From: Saccharibacillus sacchari DSM 19268
GTDB lineage: Bacteria; Bacillota; Bacilli; Paenibacillales; Paenibacillaceae
Length of the DNA: 64,000 nt
Direction: 5' to 3'
Assembly: GCF_000585395.1 (NCBI RefSeq)
Contig: NZ_KK073875.1
Span: 1,268,407 to 1,332,406, forward strand
Part shown: one piece after another, positions 25,947 to 34,867 of the stretch
Position numbering within the stretch: the stretch's first letter is position 1
How the letters are laid out: each line of letters opens with the position of its first letter
Translations under genes and position numbers: made by a program
The notes under the pieces: generated by a model
Database searches by the model: none
Told to the model about the DNA's origin: nothing
The model's input: the letters and a program-made list of their open reading frames with translations, nothing else

Positions 25947-26879
25947 TCAGGAAAAGGTCGATCCAAAGCAGCCGTTTTTCCACGAATCCGGTTCGGTACG
26001 TTCGCGGTATTCCGTAGGCGTGCACCCGCTGTATTTTCGGAAAAGCAGATGGAAATATTGCCGGCTGCCGATCCCTACATAATCCGCGATATCGGCAATC
26101 GGAATCACGCTGCCCGCGAGCAGCATTTTGGCTTTGTCCATGCGCAGACCGTTCAAGTAATCGGTCAACGTGCGCCCGGTGTGCTGCTTGAACAGCCGAT
26201 GCAGATAGCCCGGATGCAGATTGACCGCCGCCGCGACTTCTTCGACCCGAATGCCGCGATCGTAGTTTTGGTGCAAATATTCCGTGACTTTGCGAATATA
26301 GTGGTGGGCGTGCTGGCGGCTCGGATTCAACTGCTCCCGGTGCAGCCGGGCCAGACGCAGCAGCAGCTCGGCGAACAGCAGGCGTACCATGACGTTCTGC
26401 TTGCCGTGCTGCCGGTCCAGTTCCAGCACCAACGACTTGAGCGTGTGCAGCACTTCTTCGGGATCGGGCAGCACCAGGCTGGCAAAAGGAGTTTGCAGCA
26501 ATTCCGCCAGCGCCGCTTCTTCCTTGGCGAGCGCGCTGACGCTGATCGCCGCTTCGCTTCCAGCCTCCAGCGATATAAAAGAAAACTCCACGTTCAGCAT
26601 CCGGCAGGTGACTTCGTTTTCGACGATCAGGCGGTGCGGCACGTTGGCGTCCAGCAGGATCAGCTCGCCTTTTTTCAACCGGTACCGTTCTTCGCGTTCG
26701 CCAGACATGACATCTACGATGCAGCTTCCGCTCATCAGATACATGATCTCGGTGGAGTTATGGCGATGGTAATCCATCTCGTAGGCGGACCATTGTTTAT
26801 AATAGTAAGCGTGGAAACGGGGGCCGTATCCGTCTTCCAGCAATTGTTGTTGGAACAGGCTTCCGCCGAGTTCGGACAT
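25947..26879 (-). CDS. AraC family transcriptional regulator
   Basis: 310 aa. N-terminal cupin sugar-sensing domain (about 20-110: YEMDYHRHNSTEIMYLMSGS, LKKGELILLDANVPHRL). C-terminal double helix-turn-helix (about 205-300: IRVEEVAAAVNLHPGYLHRL, then IADIADYVGIGSRQYFHLLF and the family tail GCTPTEYR). Start supported by AAGGAGG. It probably activates the downstream GH4 gene in response to an oligosaccharide. Its 5' region is unusual: repeat R3 begins 12 bases upstream of the ATG. Confidence 0.92.
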   Translation of the reverse strand: MSELGGSLFQQQLLEDGYGPRFHAYYYKQWSAYEMDYHRHNSTEIMYLMSGSCIVDVMSGEREERYRLKKGELILLDANVPHRLIVENEVTCRMLNVEFSFISLEAGSEAAISVSALAKEEAALAELLQTPFASLVLPDPEEVLHTLKSLVLELDRQHGKQNVMVRLLFAELLLRLARLHREQLNPSRQHAHHYIRKVTEYLHQNYDRGIRVEEVAAAVNLHPGYLHRLFKQHTGRTLTDYLNGLRMDKAKMLLAGSVIPIADIADYVGIGSRQYFHLLFRKYSGCTPTEYRERTEPDSWKNGCFGSTFS

Positions 26880-26891
26880 AAAGGGGCCTCC

Positions 26892-27166
26892 TTAAAAGAT
26901 ACAGAGCGTCTCAACGTGTCGAGAAAGTTACTTCGGCGGGGGAAGCGAGAAGACTGCGAGAAAAATTCGTTCAATTCGCTGTCTCACTTGGAAAATGGAT
27001 AGGATTTGAATAAGGAATTTTCCGAGTTCAAAGGCGTCAACATGGTGCTGAATGTTACCGCAGGTTTTCTTCGAAAACCTGTATTTCACTGAATTTCTCT
27101 CTCCGTCTTCTCGCTTCCAGCTACGTTAGGCTTTATCGACATGTTGAGATGCAAGACATCTTTTAA
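26892..27166. repeat. palindromic intergenic element, copy R3
   Basis: It nearly fills the gap between two divergent regulator genes. Outer ends TTAAAAGAT (26892-26900) and ATCTTTTAA (27158-27166) match as inverted repeats. Distal arms carry GGAAGCGAGAAGAC (26941-26954) and its exact reverse complement (27105-27118). The core has the family TGTCTCA and TTCAAAGG internal loops and the CTYGGAAAA/TTTTCCGAG stem. The right arm has an extra insert of about 45 bases (27039-27082) with a hairpin around TTTTCTTCGAAAA, at the mirror position of the insert in R1. Confidence 0.88.
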
Positions 27167-27172
27167 TAATAT
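27144..27172 (+). promoter_or_regulatory. candidate promoter overlapping the right end of R3
   Basis: TTGAGA (27144-27149), a 17-base spacer and TAATAT (27167-27172) lie 27 bases before the start of the RpiR-type gene. The -35 box is inside the terminal arm of R3. Confidence 0.45.
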
Positions 27173-27198
27173 TGGGTTGGGAAGGAAAGGATTGAAAT

Positions 27199-27993
27199 AT
27201 GGAGTTCAATTTATTGCAAAAATTAAAATACACCTCTAATTTGACGACGCAAGAGAAGCATATTGTAGATTATATTTTAAAAGATCCCGAAGTTGTCTTT
27301 CATTCTACCGCGCATGAACTGGGTCAGCAAACGTTTACGAGTGCTTCGACGATCGTGCGGTTATGCAAAAAGCTGGGCACCCGGGGGTACCCGGACTTTC
27401 AGCTTAAGCTTGCGCTGGATTATAGGCAGAAGACTTCGGCGTTGCAGTCGGATCATACGGTTGAGGCCGAACGGGGAGACGTGTTGGCCGCGATCGAGTC
27501 GGTTCCGTATTTGTATCAGCAAGCTTTGAATGATACACGAAGTACGCTGAACGCTTCGAAGTTGGTGCGGATTGCGGAGTGGGTGAAAAATTCTACGCGT
27601 ATCGATATCTATGGCAGCGATATGAACTATTATTTGGCGCAGCAGGCGTGTACCAAATGGAATGAGCTCGGGATTTCTGCCATTGCGCACAATGATGCTA
27701 ATCGACATTATTTGCTGACCATGAAACCGGGCAGTGCGACGCTTTCTTTTGTCATTTCCCATACGGGCGAGAATCGCTCGATGGTCGAAGTCGTACGCAT
27801 GCTGAACGATAAGAATATGAATGTGGTTGCGGTGACAGGTTCCAATGATTCGACGTTGTCGCGTTCTTGTACGGAAACCTTGCTTACGCACGGCTATAAC
27901 GAACAATTGCGGCTAAGCAAAATGTCGTCGATGGTTTCCGTGCTGTATCTGTTCGATATTTTATATATGAGTAGTATTACGGATGCTTACTAA
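27199..27993 (+). CDS. RpiR/MurR family transcriptional regulator with SIS domain
   Basis: 264 aa. N-terminal HTH_6 domain (about 1-75: LTTQEKHIVDYILKDPEVV, then TSASTIVRLCKKLGTRGYPD). C-terminal SIS sugar-phosphate binding domain (about 120-240: IDIYGSDMNYYLAQQACTKW, TLSFVISHTGENRSMVEVVR, VVAVTGSNDSTLSR). Regulators of this type sense phosphosugars and repress or activate sugar-catabolic operons. It faces two convergent Gfo/Idh/MocA genes that are possible targets. Confidence 0.92.
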   Translation: MEFNLLQKLKYTSNLTTQEKHIVDYILKDPEVVFHSTAHELGQQTFTSASTIVRLCKKLGTRGYPDFQLKLALDYRQKTSALQSDHTVEAERGDVLAAIESVPYLYQQALNDTRSTLNASKLVRIAEWVKNSTRIDIYGSDMNYYLAQQACTKWNELGISAIAHNDANRHYLLTMKPGSATLSFVISHTGENRSMVEVVRMLNDKNMNVVAVTGSNDSTLSRSCTETLLTHGYNEQLRLSKMSSMVSVLYLFDILYMSSITDAY

Positions 27994-28053
27994 AGCTGAT
28001 TTCAGCGTATTTTTCAACCCGGCGCTTGCGATCGGTAGCCGAGATCGTAACAA

Positions 28054-29043
28054 TCAGGAGCGCTGATCCGCCGCAAACACGATGCCGGCGTTTTGGCGCG
28101 CTTGTACAAGCACATTCATGACGGATTGGCTATGGTCCAGCAGTTCGTAGCATCGATTGTGGTCTGCCTTAGCAATCATATCTCTAAAAGCTTCCCATTC
28201 GTAAAATAACCAATTAGCCTCTGTCTGTGCATTTAAGGTTTCGGCAGGCTCTTGTCCGAGTTGAAGCACGACCTCTTTGCAGCCGTTCGCGCCGCCTACG
28301 ATCTGAAGATAGCCTTTTTCCCCTTGGATCAGAACGAAGTTCATGCCGGTCGTGTCTTTGGCGCCTACGCACTCGGTAATGAATTCCGGATATTTGAGCA
28401 CGAGTACGCCGGATGTGTCGATGCCGTTCGTATGCTGGTTGGCGGTATACGCTACCGAATCCGGGCTGCCGAACAGGTTCATGACCAAATGCAGATTATA
28501 GATATTGATGTCCATCAGCGCGCCGCCGGAGAAGTTCGGGTTGAACACGTTCGGCGTCTCGCCGACCAACAGGTCGTTGTATTTGCGCGAGTATTGGCTG
28601 TAGTTGCATTGGATCATTTTGATCGGGCCCAGCTTATGCAGCTGTTCCTGTACGATCTTCATGTTCGGCAGATGGATATTGGAGATGGCCTCGAATAAGA
28701 ACAGGTTATTTTCTTTTGCTAGCGCGATCAACTTCTCCGCTTCTTGCTTCGTTGACGTAAACGGCTTTTCACAGACGACATGTTTGCCGTGCTGCAAAGC
28801 TTGGTACGATTGTTCGTAATGCAGGCTATTGGGTGAAGCGATGTAGACCAAGTCGATGCTCGGGTCCGCAAACAACGAATCTAAATCCGTGTAAATAGTG
28901 CCGACTCCGTATTTGCTCGCGAGCAGCTGGGCCGTTTCTTTTTTCCGGGAGTACATGGCGGTGCACGTTACGTCTTCCAACTCGCCGATCGCCGCCAAAA
29001 TGGCATCTACGATCGAGCCTGTGCCTATTGTCGCGATATTCAT
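28054..29043 (-). CDS. Gfo/Idh/MocA family NAD(P)-dependent oxidoreductase
   Basis: 329 aa. N-terminal Rossmann domain (IATIGTGSIVDAILAAI about 3-19; DLVYIASPNSLHYEQSYQAL about 69-88; HGKHVVCEKPFTSTKQEAE about 89-107, with the family EKP motif whose Lys is catalytic). C-terminal GFO_IDH_MocA_C-like alpha/beta domain (GALMDINIYNLHLVMNLFG has the D-x3-H-like catalytic pattern, here DINIYNLH). Substrates in the family are sugars, sugar acids or inositols. Second gene of a two-gene operon (ATGA overlap) with another member, suggesting two steps of one pathway. Confidence 0.9.
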   Translation of the reverse strand: MNIATIGTGSIVDAILAAIGELEDVTCTAMYSRKKETAQLLASKYGVGTIYTDLDSLFADPSIDLVYIASPNSLHYEQSYQALQHGKHVVCEKPFTSTKQEAEKLIALAKENNLFLFEAISNIHLPNMKIVQEQLHKLGPIKMIQCNYSQYSRKYNDLLVGETPNVFNPNFSGGALMDINIYNLHLVMNLFGSPDSVAYTANQHTNGIDTSGVLVLKYPEFITECVGAKDTTGMNFVLIQGEKGYLQIVGGANGCKEVVLQLGQEPAETLNAQTEANWLFYEWEAFRDMIAKADHNRCYELLDHSQSVMNVLVQARQNAGIVFAADQRS

Positions 29044-30068
29044 GATTGGTTCGCTCCTTCGTGGGCTTGTTTAGCCGCTTCGATTCCGTTGCTTAACACG
29101 TCCAATACATACAGTACTTCTTCGTCTTGAACTGGTTTGTCGCCTTCGCCCCGGATCGCCCGCAGCAACTCTTCGTATAAAAGCCCGTAATCCGTCGCTT
29201 CGGAAGGGACTTTCTCCGTTTGCGTGTTGCCTGCGTCGTCGATATAACTTAACGTTCCCCAGTTGCTGTCCGGTTCGGGCTTGATATCTACTGTGGTGCG
29301 CCCTTCTCCGTTTTTAGATTGATGGCCGCTGCTCATTTTCACAAAACTTCCCCGGTCGCCGTGCACCACGAATTTCGGATGCTCGATCTTGACCATCATG
29401 CTGCACTTGATCGTGGCTTTCATTCGGCCGTAGCGGAAGTCGATATCGATATAGTCGTCGGATTTCCCGGGCGAGACTAGACTGCGAACGTCGTAGTGAA
29501 CCGAGTCTGCCGGACCGTACAAAGAGACCAATTGGTCGATCGTATGCACAGCCAGACCATGCAGCAGCCCGAAATCTTTTGCCGGATAGTGAGGATAAAA
29601 GTAATCGTAGTGCGATTGGATTTCCACGATATGGCCCAGCTTTCCGCTTTCGATCACCTTTTTCAACGTCAGGAAGTCGCCGTCGTATCTGCGATTCTGG
29701 TTCGCCATGGCGATCAGGTTTTTCTGCTTGGCAAGGTCGAAAATTTCTTGCGCTTCCTTCGAAGTGGCGGCAAAAGGCTTCTCCACCAACACATGCTTAC
29801 CGTGCTCCAGCGCCAGCTTCGCATAATGGAGATGGCTGTCCACATGCGTGGCGACGACGATCAATTCGACGGCTTCATCATGCAGCACGTCGTCGAAGTC
29901 TGTTGAAAACAGGATTTCCGGATAGTAGGCTTCGCGCTCCGTGTCACCCACCCGATCCTCTTCGCGGCGAAAGATCGTTTTCACTTTGATATTTTCCTTT
30001 TTCTCCAGGTAAGGCAGATGGTAATTCACTACCGCGTTTCCGAACCCGACGATTGCGATATTCAACAT
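29040..30068 (-). CDS. Gfo/Idh/MocA family NAD(P)-dependent oxidoreductase
   Basis: 342 aa. Rossmann domain starts IAIVGFGNAVVNYHLPYLEK (about 4-23). ELIVVATHVDSHLHYAKLAL is followed by HGKHVLVEKPFAATSKEAQ with the EKP motif. The substrate domain has GLLHGLAVHTIDQLVSLYG (about 165-183) with the H-x3-D catalytic arrangement typical of the YulF/IolX-like branch. AGGAGTG precedes the ATG. First gene of the operon; its stop overlaps the start of the next. Probably cytosolic sugar oxidoreductase; substrate unknown. Confidence 0.9.
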   Translation of the reverse strand: MLNIAIVGFGNAVVNYHLPYLEKKENIKVKTIFRREEDRVGDTEREAYYPEILFSTDFDDVLHDEAVELIVVATHVDSHLHYAKLALEHGKHVLVEKPFAATSKEAQEIFDLAKQKNLIAMANQNRRYDGDFLTLKKVIESGKLGHIVEIQSHYDYFYPHYPAKDFGLLHGLAVHTIDQLVSLYGPADSVHYDVRSLVSPGKSDDYIDIDFRYGRMKATIKCSMMVKIEHPKFVVHGDRGSFVKMSSGHQSKNGEGRTTVDIKPEPDSNWGTLSYIDDAGNTQTEKVPSEATDYGLLYEELLRAIRGEGDKPVQDEEVLYVLDVLSNGIEAAKQAHEGANQS

Positions 30069-30394
30069 TGCCGATCACTCCTTTGCCTGATTTGACCTTA
30101 TGGTACTACGGGAAAGGCCGTCGTAGAGCGATTTGAACAGCGATTGGCAGGCAAGTGCGCAATTTGATTTCAGAGACGCGGAAGAGTGAAATTGAATTTC
30201 ATAGGAGTTCAAAAAAAGGTGCATTTCAGACTATTGTGTTATATAATCTATCATTAACCTATAAGAAAATATCGATTTCAGTATAAAACCATCAATCATG
30301 TTAGGTTTTCGATTGTTTTTCGAAACGCTTCGAGTTACATTATGAATAGAGCAAGCACTTGGCTTTATTCATTTCTTCAAAGGAGTGTACGATT
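30069..30394. other. intergenic region between divergent oxidoreductase and GNAT genes
   Basis: 326 bases without a gene. The right half is AT-rich with a TATAAT box at 30242-30247, which could serve the downstream acetyltransferase through a long leader, though no good -35 is seen. No repeat element or RNA gene recognised. Confidence 0.4.
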
Positions 30395-30850
30395 ATGCAA
30401 ATTAGAATTGACGATCTGCAAGGGCCTGAAATTGCCGCGCTGCTGGAGGATCATCTCCATAGCATGACGCTGCACTCGCCGCCGGAGAGTATTCACGCGC
30501 TGGATCTGGATAAGCTGCGCAAGCCGGAGATTACGTTCTGGACATTGTGGGAGAACGGGGAATTGCTCGGCTGCGGCGCGATCAAGGAGCTGGACCCGAA
30601 GCATGCGGAGCTGAAGTCGATGAAGACGGACAGCAAGCATCTGCGCAAAGGCGTGGCGGAGAAGCTGTTGGTTCATATTATCGAAGAAGCACGCGGGCGC
30701 GGGTATGAGCGGATTAGTTTGGAGACGGGATCGATGGATGCTTTCGTGCCTGCGCGGAGATTGTATGAGAAGCATGGATTTGAGGAGTGCGGGCCGTTTG
30801 GGGATTATGGAGTGGATGCGAATAGTTTGTTTATGGTGAAGGTGTTGTAA
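30395..30850 (+). CDS. GNAT family N-acetyltransferase
   Basis: 151 aa from ATG 30395 (AAAGGAG nine bases upstream). The acetyl-CoA fold is complete: a beta4 strand and pyrophosphate loop KTDSKHLRKGVAEKLLVHII (about 87-106, the R/Q-x-x-G-x-G/A motif A, here LRKGVA), motif B ERISLETGSMDAFVPARRLY (about 114-133) and the closing KHGFEECGPFGDY (about 135-147). It resembles the YedL/PhnO-like small acetyltransferases of Bacillus. Acceptor substrate unknown. Single gene. Confidence 0.9.
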   Translation: MQIRIDDLQGPEIAALLEDHLHSMTLHSPPESIHALDLDKLRKPEITFWTLWENGELLGCGAIKELDPKHAELKSMKTDSKHLRKGVAEKLLVHIIEEARGRGYERISLETGSMDAFVPARRLYEKHGFEECGPFGDYGVDANSLFMVKVL

Positions 30851-30861
30851 GCAACGTCTGA

Positions 30862-30905
30862 AAAGCTCGTCTATCCGGCTCAAGTGCACGAATCAGACGA
30901 GCTTT
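30862..30905. terminator. probable bidirectional terminator between convergent genes
   Basis: AAAGCTCGTCT (30862-30872) and AGACGAGCTTT (30895-30905) form a perfect 11-bp stem with a 22-base loop. The T tracts on either side are short, so efficiency is uncertain. Confidence 0.55.
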
Positions 30906-31021
30906 ACAACATTTAAGTATTAAAAAGAAAGAATAGTTTTAAAACGACCAAGTTCAATGCTTTCATTGTGGCTGTTCGTAGTCTCTTCATTTATGTTTTC
31001 TTTACTATCATTCATCTGATT

Positions 31022-32764
31022 TTATTCCTGAATACATAATTTAAATGGGCTTTGCAAACTCCCTTCGCCGCTTAATGCACTCGTTCTTTTCAAATATAAA
31101 GCAGGCCTTACTCCGTTTGATTTTAAATAATTGTCTTGGCTGATTCTCCCGTCGTAGCGTACGCCTCGGATGTTCCCATCACCTAATAAAGTATTCCGTC
31201 CCCTAGCGGAAGAATCCCTTAGCCAATAGAAATCAATTTTTTCATTTTCAGTATGAAGATATTGAGGTTTTCTTGAGCAATACTTAACAATCTCAGGCAT
31301 AGAAAGAAGGAAAATTTCATCCTGAGTTGTATTTTTTCTCAAATCAGAATAATTCGAACAACATTTCATTATATCTTCTTCATACTTACAATCCACAGGA
31401 CTACTGAGCCATGCGTTACAAGCAGCACTTTCGAGAGTAACTTGAATAATGAGATCTCTCTCCTGAATCTTAAAATGCTTTAGAAATAGATGCGTAGTAT
31501 TCAAAAATTTTCTTATTGATGATTCTTGCCAGTCTCTCTGTTCAAAGCTACTTTGCTTTACAACCCCTTCATAAAACAAAAGAAGACTTTCTTCTTCCTC
31601 ATGAATGATTCGCCATTTCAGCCGATTGCCTTCATAACTTCCGAATTCCACGAAGTCCCCAGTTTTTAAAACAAACTTTTCCACACTTTGCGGAGCTTGG
31701 CTAGGCACAACAGGTTCAAAGTCGATGCTCCTCGTGCCAGAGACGATTTGAAGGTTCACCAGCAATTCCAACACAAAATCGTATACCTGAACCTCGCGAT
31801 CGGATAGCATATTTGCATGTTGCTTCAAATATTGTTTGATGATCGATAATTTTAGTTCATGCGGTACAATCTCTATATTCGCCAGTTCCATCTGTTCGGC
31901 GATCGTCTCATAGACGTATTTTTCTTCGTCATTCAATTTAGAAGCTTTTTCAAGCGCTTTGACAATCGAAGCTTCGATCACTTCTACCTGCGGCAGCACA
32001 GTCAGATCGATATGTTCAAAGAGTCGGTCAACCAATCTTGAATCTCGGATTAATTCCGCAAAGAAATCTTTATAAGCAATCTTTTGCTTTGAATTCAAAC
32101 CGATTTCCGCAAGCGTCGATTTGAGCAGCATCAAATCCGGCGTGCTCCATTTTTCAGCGGCAATGGTATAGAAATCATTGGTCACGCATATCAACTTTTC
32201 GATGTCGTTCAATTCGGAATATTCGCGTTCCCCAAACATCCGATACTCGATCGTAGCATTCCAATGCAGCAGATTCACGTTGCGTTCGAGCTTATCCAAT
32301 CTGGCTTCCGCCTGCAGCATATCAGAGCGCGTTTTTTTGAAAAAGAGATTTAAAGCAGCATAAAGCCGGTTGATTTCTTCATCTGTTTCTACAGCCAATA
32401 CATTAAGCTTGTTGTTAACGGCCGTAACCAGATCGAACGTAAACAGATTTTGCTCAGCAAGTTTCTGAATTGTCTGCTGTGCAGCATACTGGGAGTACGC
32501 GACGTTACGATCGATATCGGCACGAAGCTTGCTATTTTTACCTGACAAATTACCGATCAATCTTTTAAAGAATCCTTGTCCAGCTAATTCTCCTGCTCTT
32601 GATTCGCTAACTGCCAAGCAAGTTACGCTCTCCATCGTTAACTTATTGATCTCGGCACGATTGTCCCGATGGCTGCCGATCAATCGAGTTATCGATTGTT
32701 CAATATTGTCTTTCTCTTCCGCGGAGAGCCATTCCGACGACTTAGGCTGAAGAACCAACGTCAT
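31022..32764 (-). CDS. two-part protein: helical N-terminal region plus C-terminal DUF6273 domain, partner of a patatin
   Basis: 580 aa, no signal peptide or membrane helix. Residues 1-330 are largely helical, with coiled-coil-like stretches and a conserved-looking segment FFKRLIGNLSGKNSKLRADI (about 66-85) followed by YAAQQTIQKLAEQNLFTFDL. Residues about 360-578 form a DUF6273 beta domain (GDFVEFGSYEGNRLKWRII, FWLRDSS-like FYWLRDSSARGRN, and VRYDGRISQDNYLKSNGVRP). DUF6273 is found in many Bacillota and phage-like proteins and its function is unknown. The gene starts 12 bases after the patatin stop with AGGAGG between, so they are one operon. Composition is more AT-rich than the flanks. A sensor or scaffold role for the lipase is inference. 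Confidence 0.75.
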   Translation of the reverse strand: MTLVLQPKSSEWLSAEEKDNIEQSITRLIGSHRDNRAEINKLTMESVTCLAVSESRAGELAGQGFFKRLIGNLSGKNSKLRADIDRNVAYSQYAAQQTIQKLAEQNLFTFDLVTAVNNKLNVLAVETDEEINRLYAALNLFFKKTRSDMLQAEARLDKLERNVNLLHWNATIEYRMFGEREYSELNDIEKLICVTNDFYTIAAEKWSTPDLMLLKSTLAEIGLNSKQKIAYKDFFAELIRDSRLVDRLFEHIDLTVLPQVEVIEASIVKALEKASKLNDEEKYVYETIAEQMELANIEIVPHELKLSIIKQYLKQHANMLSDREVQVYDFVLELLVNLQIVSGTRSIDFEPVVPSQAPQSVEKFVLKTGDFVEFGSYEGNRLKWRIIHEEEESLLLFYEGVVKQSSFEQRDWQESSIRKFLNTTHLFLKHFKIQERDLIIQVTLESAACNAWLSSPVDCKYEEDIMKCCSNYSDLRKNTTQDEIFLLSMPEIVKYCSRKPQYLHTENEKIDFYWLRDSSARGRNTLLGDGNIRGVRYDGRISQDNYLKSNGVRPALYLKRTSALSGEGSLQSPFKLCIQE

Positions 32765-32776
32765 TACTAATTCCTC

Positions 32777-33727
32777 CTACAAATTCATTAAATCCTGCAT
32801 CTCCTGCTGCAACTGCTCACGTTCCCCACGTAAACTCATACGACGCTCCGCAAAGGCCTCCTCACTCTTCGCCATATGCCGTATTCCTGACTGGAACTGC
32901 TGCTGCACCTTCCCCATCTCATAAATCGGCTTGAAGATATGAACGGTGTCCGTGTACCCTTCATTTATTCTTCGTTCCGCTCCGCTTGGCGAAAAATCGA
33001 GAGTCCCGTCAAACAGCCCTCCTTGGTGGTTGCGCGGCATGATTTCGATGAGATTTGCATCAGGGAATTTAGAACGGTCGACAACAGTTTCTCTATTTAA
33101 ATGAACAAGAATTATCTGTCGATAACCTTCTTCATATAGCGGCCGGATAGGAAGATTATCCCTTAGACCACCGTCGATATATTTCTCTCCGTCGATTTCT
33201 TCAGCTCCATAAATGAGGGGCAGCGCGGAAGAAGCGAACAGTATCGACTCCAATCGCCGAGGATCACAATCATTTAGTTTGAAATATTCGGCTTTGAGCA
33301 GCGGTAAACGGCAGCAAGCAGCATATCCGCCCATGCGGGAGTAAGCGACACGATCTTTATCAAGAGAATCCGCCATAATTTTTTGTAGGCCTTCCCGTGA
33401 GAAAATACCATGCTGCGAAATGTTTAAGGCTACACGAACAAGATGGGCTTGAGGAAAAAAGCCTCTTAAACCTATCCCGGTCAGCATGGAAAGAACTTTC
33501 TTAGGACTCAGATTCAAAAGCTTGTCATGCGTAATGGATCGCCATACTTGCTCTGCGACTTCGTAATCGCCTTGCATGAATAGAGCCGCATTCAATGCAC
33601 CTACAGAGGTGCCGGCCGTTGCCGATATATTTCTGTCTATTCCGAATTCTCGCAACGCCTTCCAGACTCCGATATGATAAGCGCCCTTTCCTCCGCCTCC
33701 AGCAAGGATCAACGCGATATCTTTCAA
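32777..33727 (-). CDS. patatin-like phospholipase
   Basis: 316 aa, TTG start with GGGAG upstream. All catalytic elements of the patatin fold are visible: oxyanion loop LAGGGGKGAYHIGVW (about 8-22), nucleophile elbow GTSVGALNAAL (Ser about 42) and the dyad Asp in YIDGGLRDNLPIRPLYEEG (about 182). Enzymes of this family cleave fatty acids from phospholipids; bacterial members include toxins and defence effectors such as CapV of CBASS. No nucleotidyltransferase gene is present here, so it is not a standard CBASS. The C-terminal 50 residues are a charged helix (EQLQQEMQDLMNL). First gene of the pair with the DUF6273 protein. Confidence 0.9.
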   Translation of the reverse strand: MKDIALILAGGGGKGAYHIGVWKALREFGIDRNISATAGTSVGALNAALFMQGDYEVAEQVWRSITHDKLLNLSPKKVLSMLTGIGLRGFFPQAHLVRVALNISQHGIFSREGLQKIMADSLDKDRVAYSRMGGYAACCRLPLLKAEYFKLNDCDPRRLESILFASSALPLIYGAEEIDGEKYIDGGLRDNLPIRPLYEEGYRQIILVHLNRETVVDRSKFPDANLIEIMPRNHQGGLFDGTLDFSPSGAERRINEGYTDTVHIFKPIYEMGKVQQQFQSGIRHMAKSEEAFAERRMSLRGEREQLQQEMQDLMNL

Positions 33728-33896
33728 AGAACTCCCTTCTTTCTACTATAGTTAATTTATCAAATAATTTTAGGTAATTATGATCATTATTTCCAAAAAA
33801 AATTTATCCAACTAATGATTCCGTTTTCTAACTATATCATGCCGTGCTGCTAACTTGAATAATGAAGTTTTCAATATTTCACTTTCTCGCTTCTAC

Positions 33897-33955
33897 AAAA
33901 AAAGCCGCGTTTATCTACTGCCTTTATGCAAGGCGATCAAGATAAAACTCGACTT
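33897..33955 (-). terminator. Rho-independent terminator of the XRE operon
   Basis: On the minus strand AGTCGAGTTTTATCT pairs with AGATAAACGCGGCT (wobbles and one bulge), with an inner GCCTT/AAGGC stem, followed by seven T. It separates the stalk-domain gene from the patatin pair. Confidence 0.7.
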
Positions 33956-33979
33956 TTGATGTTTTATTTTACAATTTCA

Positions 33980-34825
33980 TCATCGTTCTACCGTCACCTG
34001 ATCCGCATCGATCCAACTACTTGCTTTATAACGTACTCCTGAAGCCAGTGCCCAAAACGACACATCTTCATCAGATATAAACAATTCATTTTTACTATCC
34101 CAGTAAACCAGAATCCTTCCGCCGCTTACCTGCTTCACCTCTCCGTAAAAGAATCCTACCGACACTCGATCTCCTGCCCGGACAGCCTTGCCGTTCTGAT
34201 CGATCGGTTTGTTATTTGAAGGTGATCCGTTGTCTGAAGGAGCGGAAGGCTTATCGTTTTCGTCACCAACCGGAATGAAATACTCACTGTAATCGCTTGG
34301 AATGCTGCTGAATTTCCCATGATACAAAGCAATGACCTGATTGTTTTTATCCCATACAAGCTTCAGGCCCAGATTCTCGCTGACAACTCGAAGAGGTACC
34401 ATTGTTCTTCCATCAATCGTTTTAGGAGCGGCATCGAAAGTCACTTTGCTGCCATTCACAAATCCGACCCGACGATTCAAGTACATCACGACTTTATTTT
34501 TATCGAGGTTTATCGTAATCTTCTTCTCTGATGCGGCCCATTGTACGGAACCCCCAAATTCCCGAATGATATTGGAGACAGGCAGGTAAACACGATTGTC
34601 GATCACGGTAGGCGCGGCGTAAGTCGACGGATCAATTAACGTCGAATATTCAGCATCATCCACGAACATTCCACTATGATCAATCTTCAAAATAATACTT
34701 TTAGGAGTTGCTGCGGCCCAACCCAATTCTGGCATTGCGCTTACGCTTAGCATTACAATAATACCGAGCGCTATAACCTTTTGACTCCATCCTGTAAATC
34801 GTCGTACATTCTGTTTCTTTTCCAA
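33980..34825 (-). CDS. exported protein with copper amine oxidase N-terminal (stalk) domains and SH3-like tail
   Basis: 281 aa, TTG start with GGAGGGAAG upstream. Signal peptide (about 15-37, cleavage near GWAAA). Two stalk repeats: VIDNRVYLPVSNIIREFGGS (about 74-93, then VQWAASEKKITI) and IDGRTMVPLRVVSENLGLKL (about 136-155, then VWDKNNQVIALY). A Ser/Asn/Pro linker leads to a C-terminal domain, GKAVRAGDRVSVGFFYGEVK...GRILVYWD, that resembles an SH3/Tudor-like fold. Wall association is likely. Last gene of a three-gene run with the OB-fold membrane protein and XRE regulator. Confidence 0.8.
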   Translation of the reverse strand: MEKKQNVRRFTGWSQKVIALGIIVMLSVSAMPELGWAAATPKSIILKIDHSGMFVDDAEYSTLIDPSTYAAPTVIDNRVYLPVSNIIREFGGSVQWAASEKKITINLDKNKVVMYLNRRVGFVNGSKVTFDAAPKTIDGRTMVPLRVVSENLGLKLVWDKNNQVIALYHGKFSSIPSDYSEYFIPVGDENDKPSAPSDNGSPSNNKPIDQNGKAVRAGDRVSVGFFYGEVKQVSGGRILVYWDSKNELFISDEDVSFWALASGVRYKASSWIDADQVTVER

Positions 34826-34867
34826 TCCTCTTCCCTCCGATTTATAAATATTATTTTGTTATCTTAT

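Noticed and set aside
31022-33727. Calling the patatin pair a CBASS locus
   Set aside because: No CD-NTase or cyclic-nucleotide sensor gene is present on either side.
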